From Luteimonas sp. J29 (lineage in GTDB: Bacteria > Pseudomonadota > Gammaproteobacteria > Xanthomonadales > Xanthomonadaceae), in assembly GCF_000472505.1 (NCBI RefSeq), contig NZ_AWZR01000001.1, positions 363,693-427,692 of the forward strand: 64,000 bases of DNA, given 5' to 3'. The position numbers were made by a program, and so were the translations under genes. How positions within the stretch are numbered: the stretch's first letter is position 1; each line of letters begins with the position of its first letter. Shown here one piece after another: positions 57,049 through 64,000 of the stretch. The notes under the pieces are model-generated. The model was not told where the DNA came from, searched no databases, and saw nothing but the letters and a program-made list of their open reading frames with translations.

Positions 57049-57062
57049 CTGATCCAGGTCAA
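57049..57062. promoter_or_regulatory. FNR/DNR-like box 2
   Basis: CTGATCCAGGTCAA on the plus strand; its complement TTGACCTGGATCAG differs from box 1 at one position. Box centres are 39 bp apart and inverted, suggesting one site for each divergent gene. Confidence 0.55.
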
Positions 57063-57144
57063 ACCGCCGGCGATTGTGGACATTTTGTCCGTTCCCGCGC
57101 GCCCGCCTCCGCGCTGCAATGCGCGCATGCGAGGAGGACGTGCG

Positions 57145-59202
57145 ATGAAAGCCAAGGCGTTGTGCATCTGCGTGGCGATGGGCCTGTCGTCGATGGCATC
57201 GGCGTCGCCGACGTCCGGATCCGATGCGCCGGCCATGCCCGACCCGGTCGACCTGGATGCGGTGGTGGTCACCGCCGCGGCGCCGGTGGCGACCTTGACC
57301 TGGGTGACCGACCCGCGCCTGCCGCGGCAGCCGGTGCCGGCCAGCGACGGCGCCGACTACCTCAAGACCGTGCCCGGCTTCGCCGCGCTGCGCAGCGGCG
57401 GCACCAACGGCGATCCGGTGCTGCGCGGGCAGTTCGGCTCGCGCCTGAACCTGCTCGCCGGCGACGGTGCCCTGATGGGCGCGTGCCCCTCGCGCATGGA
57501 CAACGCGATGTCCTACGTCGCGCCGGAAACCTACGACCTGCTGACCATCGTCAAGGGACCGCAGACGGTGCTGTGGGGCGGGGGCGCGTCGGCGGGCACG
57601 GTCCGCTTCGAGCGCGCGGTGCCGTACTTCGACGCGCCCGGCGTGCGCCTGGACGGCAGCGCCACCGTCGCCAGCCACGGCCGCAACGACCAGGTGCTCG
57701 ACGCGGCCGCGGGCAATCCCACGGTGTACGCGCGGCTCACCGCCAACCGCTCCGAATCGGGCGACTACGCCGACGGCGCGGGCCGGCGCGTGCCCTCGGC
57801 CTGGAACAAGTGGAACGCGGATGCCGCGTTCGGCTGGACTCCGGATCCGGACACCGTGCTCGAGGCCAGCGTCGGCACCGGCGACGGCCAGGCGCGCTAC
57901 GCCGGCCGCGGCATGGACGGCACCCGGTTCGACCGCGACAGCCTCGGCCTGCGTTTCGAGAAGAAGGGCATGGAGGGACGCCTGCGCGCGATCGCGGCCA
58001 ACCTCTACGCCAACGATGTCGACCACGTGATGGACAACTACACCCTGCGCGACCCGGATCCGCAGGGCGCGATGCCGATGGCGATGGCGAGCAACGTCGC
58101 CCATCGCACCCGCGGCGGCCGCGCCGCGCTCGACGTCGGCGGCGATCGCTGGGAGCTGGCCGCAGGCGTCGACGCACGCACCAGCCGGCACGCGCGCCGC
58201 GCCGCGATGGGCCGCGACCAGTACCTGGCGCAGCCGTGGACGGTGGACGCGCGCTTCCGCCAGGCCGGCGCCTTCGCCGAGCTGCACTGGCACCTGCGGC
58301 CCCGCCAGCACCTGGTCGCCGGCGCACGCGTGGACCGCGCCGAGGTCGAGGACCGCCGTGCCAGCACCGGCGGGATGATGCCCATGCCCAATCCGACCCT
58401 GGGCCAGGTGCGCGCGGAAACCCTGCCCTCGGCCTTCGTCCGCTACGAGCGCGACGTCGAAGGCAGGCCGCTGCGCTGGTACGCCGGCCTCGGCCACACC
58501 GCGCGCATGCCCGACTACTGGGAACTGTTCTCGCCCGACCGCGGTCCCGACGGCGCGGCCAACGCGTTCGCGGGCGTGCAGCCCGAGCGCACCACCCAGC
58601 TCGACATTGGCCTGCGCTACGCCGGCAAGCGGGTCGAGGCCTGGGTGTCGGCCTATGCCGGGCGGATGGCCGACTACATCGTGTTCGACTACCTCGACGC
58701 GATGGGCCGCACCGCCACGCGCGCGCGCAACGTCGATGCCGACATCCGTGGCGCGGAGGCCGGCGTGGAGTGGCAGGCGGCCGACCACTGGACGCTCGGC
58801 GGAACCCTCGCCCACGCCCGGGGCGAACTGGCCGGCGGCGAGGCGATGCCGCAGATGCCGCCGCTGGAGGCGCGGCTGAGCGCGGCCTGGGACGACGGTA
58901 CGTGGTCGGCCGGTGCGCTGCTGCGCGTGGTGGCGGCGCAGGACCGCGTCAGTCCCGCGCTGGGCAACGTGGTCGGGCGCGACCTCGGCCGCAGCAGCGG
59001 GTTCGCCGTGTTCTCGGTCAACGGCGCCTACCGGATCAACGACCGGATGCGCCTGGCGGCCGGCATCGACAACCTGTTCGACCGCGACTACGCCGAACAC
59101 CTCAACCTCGCCGGCAACAGCGCCTTCGGCTATCCGGCCGACCCGGTGCGCATCCACGAGCCCGGGCGCTCGGCGTGGGTGAAGCTCGACGTGGAGTTCT
59201 GA
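57145..59202 (+). CDS. TonB-dependent copper receptor (OprC/NosA family)
   Basis: Outer-membrane receptor of 685 residues. Signal peptide to about residue 20, plug domain (DLDAVVVTAAA TonB box region to about 165) and a 22-strand barrel ending with Phe. The two OprC copper-site motifs are present: CxxxM (Cys114, Met118 in GACPSRMD) and HxM (His294, Met296 in DHVMDNY). GAGGAGG before the ATG at 57145 favours it over the ATG at 57127. The gene ends 3 nt before the convergent CoA ligase stop. Copper (Cu+) uptake is well supported; siderophore-type substrates are less likely. Confidence 0.92.
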   Translation: MKAKALCICVAMGLSSMASASPTSGSDAPAMPDPVDLDAVVVTAAAPVATLTWVTDPRLPRQPVPASDGADYLKTVPGFAALRSGGTNGDPVLRGQFGSRLNLLAGDGALMGACPSRMDNAMSYVAPETYDLLTIVKGPQTVLWGGGASAGTVRFERAVPYFDAPGVRLDGSATVASHGRNDQVLDAAAGNPTVYARLTANRSESGDYADGAGRRVPSAWNKWNADAAFGWTPDPDTVLEASVGTGDGQARYAGRGMDGTRFDRDSLGLRFEKKGMEGRLRAIAANLYANDVDHVMDNYTLRDPDPQGAMPMAMASNVAHRTRGGRAALDVGGDRWELAAGVDARTSRHARRAAMGRDQYLAQPWTVDARFRQAGAFAELHWHLRPRQHLVAGARVDRAEVEDRRASTGGMMPMPNPTLGQVRAETLPSAFVRYERDVEGRPLRWYAGLGHTARMPDYWELFSPDRGPDGAANAFAGVQPERTTQLDIGLRYAGKRVEAWVSAYAGRMADYIVFDYLDAMGRTATRARNVDADIRGAEAGVEWQAADHWTLGGTLAHARGELAGGEAMPQMPPLEARLSAAWDDGTWSAGALLRVVAAQDRVSPALGNVVGRDLGRSSGFAVFSVNGAYRINDRMRLAAGIDNLFDRDYAEHLNLAGNSAFGYPADPVRIHEPGRSAWVKLDVEF

Positions 59203-59205
59203 GCC

Positions 59206-60789
59206 TCAGCCGGAGGTCGTGGCCTTGAGGATCTCGCGCAGCCGGCGCTTGTCGAGCTTGTTGGCGCCGGTGCGCGGCAGTTCGTCGAGCACCTGGATGC
59301 CCACCGGGCGCTTGTACTTGACCAGGGTCTCCTGGCACCACGCCAGCAGCGCATCGACGTCGACGCTGCCGCCGCGGCGCGCGACCACGAAGGCGTACGG
59401 GTTCTCGCCCAGATATGGGTCGGGGATGCCGACCACCGCGACGTCGGCGACGTCCGGGTACTGGCGGATGTGGTCCTCGACCTGGCGCGGGTACACGTTG
59501 TAGCCGCCGACCAGGATCATCTCCTTCATCCGGTCGACCAGGTACAGGTAGCCGTCCGCGTCGAGGTAGCCGACGTCGCCGCTGTGCAGCCAGCCGTCCG
59601 CGTCGAGGCCGGTCTCGGCCGGGTTCTCCTGCAGGCGGTAGCCGCGCATGACCTGCGGGCCGCGCACGCACACTTCGCCGGGCTCGCCCACCGGCACCGG
59701 CCGCGACGGGTCGACCACGTCCACGAGCCTGAGTTCGATACCCGGCGCCGGATGTCCCACCGACGAGGGGCGCTGCGGACGCGAGCGCCAGTTGTAGACC
59801 AGCGGCGCGCCTTCCGACATGCCCCAGCCCTCGAGCAGCGGCGTGCCGACCTTCTGCATCCAGGCCTCGCGCAGCGGCTGCGGGCAGGGCGAACCGCCGG
59901 TCAGCGCCAGGGTCAGGTGGCCCAGGTCGGTGGAGGCGAACTCGGGCGAGGCCAGCAGGCCGGCGTAGATCGGCGCGGGGCCGCCGGCGAACACGGTCGC
60001 GCGCTGGCGCTGCAGCTGCTGCAGCACCTGCTCGGGCTGGTAGCGCGGCAGCAGGATCAGGGTCGAGGCCAGGTACAGCGGCGCCAGCATCGCGAAGCCC
60101 AGGCCCCAGATGTGGAACAGCGGCGCGACGTCGAGGATGCGCTCGACGTCGTAGCGCAGCTCCCACCCGGTGCAGTGCGCGCGCACCGAGAACACCATGC
60201 CGGCATGGCTGTGCTCGACCGCCTTGGACAGGCCGGTGGTGCCGCCGGTGAAGATCAGCAGCGCGGGTTCGTCGGGCGAGAGGTCCGGGCATACCGAGAG
60301 GATCGCCCCGGCGGCGTCGCCGCCGTCGTCCTCGAACGGAGCGGTCGCGTCGAGTTCCAGCAGCGCCGCGCCGCCCGTGTCCTCGGCCAGCGCGCGCGCC
60401 GCGGCGGCGCTGTCGCGGTTGTGGACGATGAGGTCGGGCGCCCGGGCCCTGAACAGCGTCGCCAGTTCGCTGCGGCCGTAGAACGGGTTCAGCGGCGCGT
60501 AGCGCACGCCGGCCGCGAACGCGGCGAATGCGGTGACCACGCACTCGGGGCTGTTGGCCAGCGGCGCGGCCACGATGCCGCCGCGCGGCACGCGCTGCCT
60601 GAGTTCGCGCGCGAGCGCCGCCACGCGCAGACCGAGTTCGCGGTAGCTTGTCTCCCGTCCGCCGAACACCAGCGCCGTGCGGTCGGGCGCGCGCGCGACC
60701 GAATGCGCGAGCAGGTGGGCCAGCGTGGCCGGGGTGTGCAGGTGCGCCGCGACCTGGGCGACGGCGGATCCGCTCGTGGCTGCTTGCAT
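59206..60789 (-). CDS. Hydroxycinnamate-CoA ligase (feruloyl/coumaroyl-CoA synthetase)
   Basis: ANL-superfamily ligase of 527 residues that activates hydroxycinnamates with ATP and CoA. Phosphate loop LIFTGGTTGLSKAVEHSH (usually TSGTTG), GWGMSEGAP, GDVGYLDADGYLYLVDRMKE and the catalytic Lys near the end (TGANKLDKRRL). AGAGGA precedes the ATG. It is divergent from the hydratase/lyase and aldehyde dehydrogenase genes, and their presence gives the substrate. By sequence alone it could be a medium-chain acyl-CoA ligase. Confidence 0.85.
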   Translation of the reverse strand: MQAATSGSAVAQVAAHLHTPATLAHLLAHSVARAPDRTALVFGGRETSYRELGLRVAALARELRQRVPRGGIVAAPLANSPECVVTAFAAFAAGVRYAPLNPFYGRSELATLFRARAPDLIVHNRDSAAAARALAEDTGGAALLELDATAPFEDDGGDAAGAILSVCPDLSPDEPALLIFTGGTTGLSKAVEHSHAGMVFSVRAHCTGWELRYDVERILDVAPLFHIWGLGFAMLAPLYLASTLILLPRYQPEQVLQQLQRQRATVFAGGPAPIYAGLLASPEFASTDLGHLTLALTGGSPCPQPLREAWMQKVGTPLLEGWGMSEGAPLVYNWRSRPQRPSSVGHPAPGIELRLVDVVDPSRPVPVGEPGEVCVRGPQVMRGYRLQENPAETGLDADGWLHSGDVGYLDADGYLYLVDRMKEMILVGGYNVYPRQVEDHIRQYPDVADVAVVGIPDPYLGENPYAFVVARRGGSVDVDALLAWCQETLVKYKRPVGIQVLDELPRTGANKLDKRRLREILKATTSG

Positions 60790-60820
60790 GGTTCCTCTTC
60801 CCGGGCCGGGACGTGGCAGA

Positions 60821-60839
60821 TAGGTATGATATATAACAA
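60821..60839. promoter_or_regulatory. MarR-type operator half-match upstream of the CoA ligase
   Basis: TAGGTATG-ATA-TATAACAA has the same 8-3-8 geometry as the perfect palindrome at 61435-61453, with 13 of 16 arm positions matching it. It lies 32 nt upstream of the ligase start codon, over its probable -10 region, in a rare A/T-rich patch. Confidence 0.62.
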
Positions 60840-61036
60840 TTCGCCGAGGTGGTGGAAGTCGCGGCGGGGAAGCGGGTGGTCGCCGCCAGCATGCGGGACG
60901 GGCGGGCCCTGGTCGACGAGGTCGGGACCGGTCCGGTCCAGGCGCACATCGGCGTCCGGCCGCGCATGGCGCAGATGGCGGCGTTGCGCAACATCGTCGA
61001 CACGCTCTGTCCCCGCAGCCTGCGTCCGGTGCGCTG

Positions 61037-61339
61037 TTGCGCGCCGAACTGGTCGCCCTCGAACGGGGGCTGCGCCGGCAGTGGCCCGGCCGGACGCCCG
61101 GGATCAAGCGCCCCGGCCTCGCGCTGCCGGTGGCCGGCATGGAGCGGCGCGGCCGGATCCAACGACGGCGCAGCCGTGCCGACGGGCGCTGCCGGGTGCT
61201 CCGCCTGGCCCCGGAAGGCAAGGCCCTGCTGGCCGGGGCCGACCACACGCACGCACGGCACGAGGCGCGGCTGCGGCGCCTGCCGGGCCGCGACGCGACC
61301 CGCTTGTGCCAGGCGCTCGAGCGGATCCGCCGGCGCTGA
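61037..61339 (+). pseudogene. Probable MarR-family regulator remnant (C-terminal part)
   Basis: Frame of about 100 codons whose last 65 residues resemble the C-terminal half of MarR regulators: ERRGRIQRRRSRADGRCRVL (wing), LAPEGKALLAG, then HEARLRRLPGRDATRLCQAL. The recognition helix and N-terminal dimerisation helices are missing. The region upstream (60849-61030) shows G/C third-position bias in another frame, which could mean a frameshift, but I do not recognise that sequence. Hydroxycinnamate clusters normally carry a MarR repressor here. An intact but unusual gene or a chance frame remain possible. Confidence 0.42.
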
Positions 61340-61434
61340 ACCCGCCACGGGCCGCCCGGCGGGCCGGTTGCGGCAGGGGCCCGGTGGGCATGGCCAAGGC
61401 CGCTCCGTGCACCCCCTTCCATCCGCCCGATCAT

Positions 61435-61453
61435 TTGTTATGCTGCATAACAA
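61435..61453. promoter_or_regulatory. Perfect 8-3-8 palindrome, likely MarR-type operator
   Basis: TTGTTATG-CTG-CATAACAA, a perfect inverted repeat centred 65 nt before the hydratase/lyase start codon, in otherwise GC-rich DNA. Its geometry and A/T-rich arms are typical of MarR-family repressor sites. A second, imperfect copy lies at 60821-60839. Confidence 0.72.
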
Positions 61454-61508
61454 TGATCGCCCGGAGGCGTTCCGGGCCGACACGCCGCCACAGGTGCGAG
61501 GAGACACG

Positions 61509-62348
61509 ATGGCTGATTACCAAGGGCGCTGGAGCTGCGTCGAAGTGGAAGTGCAGGACGGGGTCGCGTGGGTGACGCTCAACCGCCCCGCCAAGCGCAA
61601 CGCGATGAGCCCGACGCTGAACCGCGAGATGCTGGAGGTCCTGGACGCGATCGAGGTGGACCGCGACGCGGACATCCTGGTGCTGACCGGCGCGGGCGAG
61701 TCGTGGTCGGCCGGCATGGACCTGAAGGAATACTTCCGCGAGACCGACGGCCAGGAAGAGATCATGCAGGAGCGGGTGCGCCGCGAATGCTCCGAGTGGC
61801 AGTGGCGGCGGCTGCGGTTCTACACCAAGGCCACGATCGCGGCGGTCAACGGCTGGTGCTTCGGCGGCGCGTTCTCGCCGCTGGTGGCGTGCGACCTGGC
61901 GATCGCGGCCGACGAGGCGGTGTTCGGCCTGTCGGAGATCAACTGGGGCATCCCGCCGGGCAACCTGGTGAGCAAGGCGGTCGCGGACACGATGGGCCAC
62001 CGCCAGGCGCTGTACTACATCATGACCGGCAAGACCTTCACCGGCCAGGAAGCGGCGGCGATGGGCCTGGTGAACGCATCGGTGCCGCGCGCGCGCCTGC
62101 GCGAGGAAGTCAACGCGCTCGCCCAGGTGCTGCGCGAGAAGAACCAGGTGGTGCTGCGCTTCGCCAGGCACGGGTTCAAGCGCTGCCGCGAGCTGACCTG
62201 GGAGCAGAACGAGGACTACCTGTACGCGAAGGTCGACCAGTCCAACCATCGCGATCCCGAGCGCGGGCGCCAGCAGGGCCTGAAGCAGTTCCTGGACGAG
62301 AAGACGATCAAACCCGGCCTGCAGACCTACCGTCGCAACGTCGATTGA
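61509..62348 (+). CDS. ech: p-Hydroxycinnamoyl-CoA hydratase/lyase (HCHL)
   Basis: Crotonase-fold enzyme of 279 residues that hydrates and cleaves feruloyl-, caffeoyl- or coumaroyl-CoA to the aldehyde and acetyl-CoA. All key residues of the Pseudomonas fluorescens enzyme fall at the same numbers: Tyr75 (DLKEYF), Ser123, Glu143 (GLSEINWG) and Tyr239 (EDYLYAKV). GAGGAG precedes the ATG. The aldehyde dehydrogenase gene follows after 33 nt. This residue match separates it from ordinary enoyl-CoA hydratases. Confidence 0.95.
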   Translation: MADYQGRWSCVEVEVQDGVAWVTLNRPAKRNAMSPTLNREMLEVLDAIEVDRDADILVLTGAGESWSAGMDLKEYFRETDGQEEIMQERVRRECSEWQWRRLRFYTKATIAAVNGWCFGGAFSPLVACDLAIAADEAVFGLSEINWGIPPGNLVSKAVADTMGHRQALYYIMTGKTFTGQEAAAMGLVNASVPRARLREEVNALAQVLREKNQVVLRFARHGFKRCRELTWEQNEDYLYAKVDQSNHRDPERGRQQGLKQFLDEKTIKPGLQTYRRNVD

Positions 62349-62381
62349 CCGGCCGCCACGGCGGCGAAGAGAGGAGGAACC

Positions 62382-63833
62382 ATGCATCACGTTGAACTTC
62401 TGATCGGTGGTGCGCGCCGCGCCGCCGCCAACGGCGCCACGTTCGACCGCCTCAACCCGGTCAACGGCGAAGTCGCCAGCCGCGCGCCTGCGTCGTCGGT
62501 GGCCGATGCCATCGCGGCGGTCGACGCTGCGGCCGCGGCGTTCCCGGCCTGGGCGGCGGTCTCGCCCGGCGAGCGCAGGGCCCGCCTGCTCAAGGCCGCG
62601 GACCTGATGGATGCGCGCGCCGGCGACTTCATCCGCATCGGCGTCGCCGAGACCGGCGGCACGGCCGGCTGGTACGGCTTCAACGTGATGCTGGCCGCCA
62701 ACATGCTGCGCGAGGCGGCGGCGCTGACCACCCAGATCAGTGGCGAGGTCATCCCGTCCAACGTGCCCGGCAGCCTCGCCATGGGCGTGCGCCAGCCGGC
62801 CGGCGTGGTGCTGGGCATCGCGCCGTGGAACGCGCCGGTCATCCTCGGCACCCGCGCGCTGGCCACGCCGCTGGCCTGCGGCAACACCGTGGTGCTCAAG
62901 GCGTCCGAAGCGTGCCCGGGCGTGCATGCGCTGATCGGCGAAGTGCTGGTCGATTCGGGGCTGGGCGAGGGCGTCGTCAACGTGGTCACCAACGCCCCGG
63001 CCGATGCGCCGGAGATCGTGGCCGCGCTGATCCGCGACCCGCGCGTGCGCCGGGTCAACTTCACCGGCTCGACCCGCGTGGGCCGCATCGTCGGCAGGCT
63101 GGCGGCCGAGTCGCTCAAGCCGGCGCTGCTCGAGCTCGGAGGCAAGGCGCCGTTGCTGGTGCTCGACGATGCCGACCTCGAGGCCGCGCGCGACGGCGCG
63201 GTGTTCGGCGCGTTCATGAACCAGGGCCAGATCTGCATGTCGACCGAGCGCCTGGTGGTCGACAACAAGGTCGCCGACGAGTTCGTGGCGATGGTCGCGG
63301 CCAAGGCCGCCACGCTCAAGGCTGGCGACCCGGCCGCGAACGACACTCCGCTCGGCGCGCTGTTCTCGCCCGAGGCGGCCGCGCACTGCCGCGAGCTGAT
63401 CGACGACGCTGTCTCCAAGGGTGCACGCGTCGCCTGCGGCGGCCAGATCGACGGCACCATCATGCAGCCGACGGTGGTCGACGGGGTCACCAGGCAGATG
63501 CGCCTGTACTCCGAGGAGTCGTTCGGCAACCTGGTGTCGGTGATCCGCGTCGACGGCGAGGACCAGGCGGTCGAGGTCGCCAACGACACCGAGTACGGGC
63601 TGTCGGCGGCGGTGTTCAGCCGCGACGTCTCGCGCGCCTGGCGCGTCGCCTCGCGGATCCAGTCGGGCATCTGCCACATCAACGGCCCGACCGTGCACGA
63701 CGAGGCGCAGATGCCGTTCGGCGGCGTGAAGGACAGCGGCTATGGCCGGTTCGGCGGCAAGGCGGGCATCGCCGAGTTCACCGAGCTGCGCTGGATCACG
63801 ATCCAGAACGAGCCGCGCCACTACCCGTTCTGA
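62382..63833 (+). CDS. vdh: Aromatic aldehyde (vanillin) dehydrogenase
   Basis: NAD(P)-dependent aldehyde dehydrogenase of 483 residues. Catalytic Cys in NQGQICMSTER, general base Glu in LLELGGKAP, and the NFTGSTRVGR nucleotide loop. This branch includes vanillin and salicylaldehyde dehydrogenases. It should oxidise vanillin, protocatechualdehyde or 4-hydroxybenzaldehyde made by the upstream lyase. A very strong ribosome site (GAGGAGGAACC) suggests high expression to remove toxic aldehyde. Confidence 0.92.
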   Translation: MHHVELLIGGARRAAANGATFDRLNPVNGEVASRAPASSVADAIAAVDAAAAAFPAWAAVSPGERRARLLKAADLMDARAGDFIRIGVAETGGTAGWYGFNVMLAANMLREAAALTTQISGEVIPSNVPGSLAMGVRQPAGVVLGIAPWNAPVILGTRALATPLACGNTVVLKASEACPGVHALIGEVLVDSGLGEGVVNVVTNAPADAPEIVAALIRDPRVRRVNFTGSTRVGRIVGRLAAESLKPALLELGGKAPLLVLDDADLEAARDGAVFGAFMNQGQICMSTERLVVDNKVADEFVAMVAAKAATLKAGDPAANDTPLGALFSPEAAAHCRELIDDAVSKGARVACGGQIDGTIMQPTVVDGVTRQMRLYSEESFGNLVSVIRVDGEDQAVEVANDTEYGLSAAVFSRDVSRAWRVASRIQSGICHINGPTVHDEAQMPFGGVKDSGYGRFGGKAGIAEFTELRWITIQNEPRHYPF

Positions 63834-63842
63834 TCCGGCGCG

Positions 63843-64000
63843 ATGCTGCGGTGGCAGCCGCCGCTGGATGACGTCGCCTTCCTCCTCGGCCCGTGGCTGC
63901 GGGCCGGGGACGACTGGAAGCGCATCCCGCGTTTCGCCACGCTCGATAGCGACACCGCCGAAGCGGTGCTGGCCGAGGCCGGCCGCTTCTGCGCCGAGGT
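63843..64000 (+). CDS. Acyl-CoA dehydrogenase, N-terminal part (cut by window end)
   Basis: First 52 codons only: MLRWQPPLDDVAFLLGPWL and a helical continuation, typical of the N-terminal extension of acyl-CoA dehydrogenases (AcdN type). It starts 9 nt after the vdh stop, so it belongs to the same operon. In hydroxycinnamate clusters such an enzyme can desaturate dihydro-hydroxycinnamoyl-CoA. The rest of the gene is outside the window. Confidence 0.65.
   Translation, partial: MLRWQPPLDDVAFLLGPWLRAGDDWKRIPRFATLDSDTAEAVLAEAGRFCAE

Noticed and set aside
60849..61508. In-frame upstream extension of the hydratase/lyase gene
   Set aside because: Adds 220 residues of low-complexity sequence before a perfect HCHL start with a strong ribosome site, and would cross the operator.

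Overview
The window is about 64 kb of very GC-rich DNA with a strong G/C third-position bias and densely packed genes. Gene content and order point to a member of the Xanthomonadaceae/Lysobacteraceae (Xanthomonas, Lysobacter or Luteimonas type). The evidence is a xyloglucan locus in the Xanthomonas style, YajQ beside TyrA, lipoyl-fused dihydrolipoyl dehydrogenase, tesA divergent from an ABC pair, and short palindromic repeats ending in GTAGGAGC. I saw no rRNA, tRNA, CRISPR array, insertion sequence or prophage, so this looks like a chromosomal segment.

Layout. 0.3-12.9 kb holds the core of a xyloglucan utilisation locus (CE20 acetylesterase, GH35 galactosidase, GH31 xylosidase, GH95 fucosidase) followed by an MFS sugar porter and a sodium/sugar symporter. 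12.9-32.5 kb is mostly housekeeping: S9 peptidase, GAF-GGDEF protein, MsrB, small DUF proteins, TesA with a YbbA/YbbP-like ABC pair, FabA-FabB, RsmC, RsuA, HAD, YajQ, TyrA, a DMT exporter and OmpW. 33.0-36.6 kb carries the pyruvate dehydrogenase E2 and a double-lipoyl E3. 36.9-44.3 kb is the complete atpIBEFHAGDC operon, followed by a GtrA protein and glmU. 46.5-54.6 kb (minus strand) is an eight-gene unit: HlyD adaptor, small protein, ABC ATPase, two MacB-like permeases, secreted NTF2-like protein, NtrC-type regulator and its kinase. glmS follows. 56.7-59.2 kb is a copper pair (small CC-tail protein and OprC-like receptor). 59.2 kb to the end is a hydroxycinnamate (ferulate/coumarate) degradation cluster that runs off the window.

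How it works together. The xyloglucan enzymes remove acetyl, galactose, fucose and xylose from imported oligosaccharides, and the two transporters bring in the sugars. The CoA ligase, hydratase/lyase and aldehyde dehydrogenase at the far end turn plant-wall hydroxycinnamates into benzoates plus acetyl-CoA. Both ends therefore suggest a plant-polymer lifestyle. The least expected regulatory element is a near-consensus sigma-54 promoter in front of the HlyD gene with two 14-bp palindromes 21 bp apart upstream of it. It heads an operon that encodes its own NtrC-type activator and a 69-residue protein of unknown role. Other points of interest are repeat palindromes that have become part of coding sequence or supply stop codons, two FNR/DNR-like boxes before the copper receptor, and two matching 8-3-8 operators flanking what may be a decayed MarR gene.
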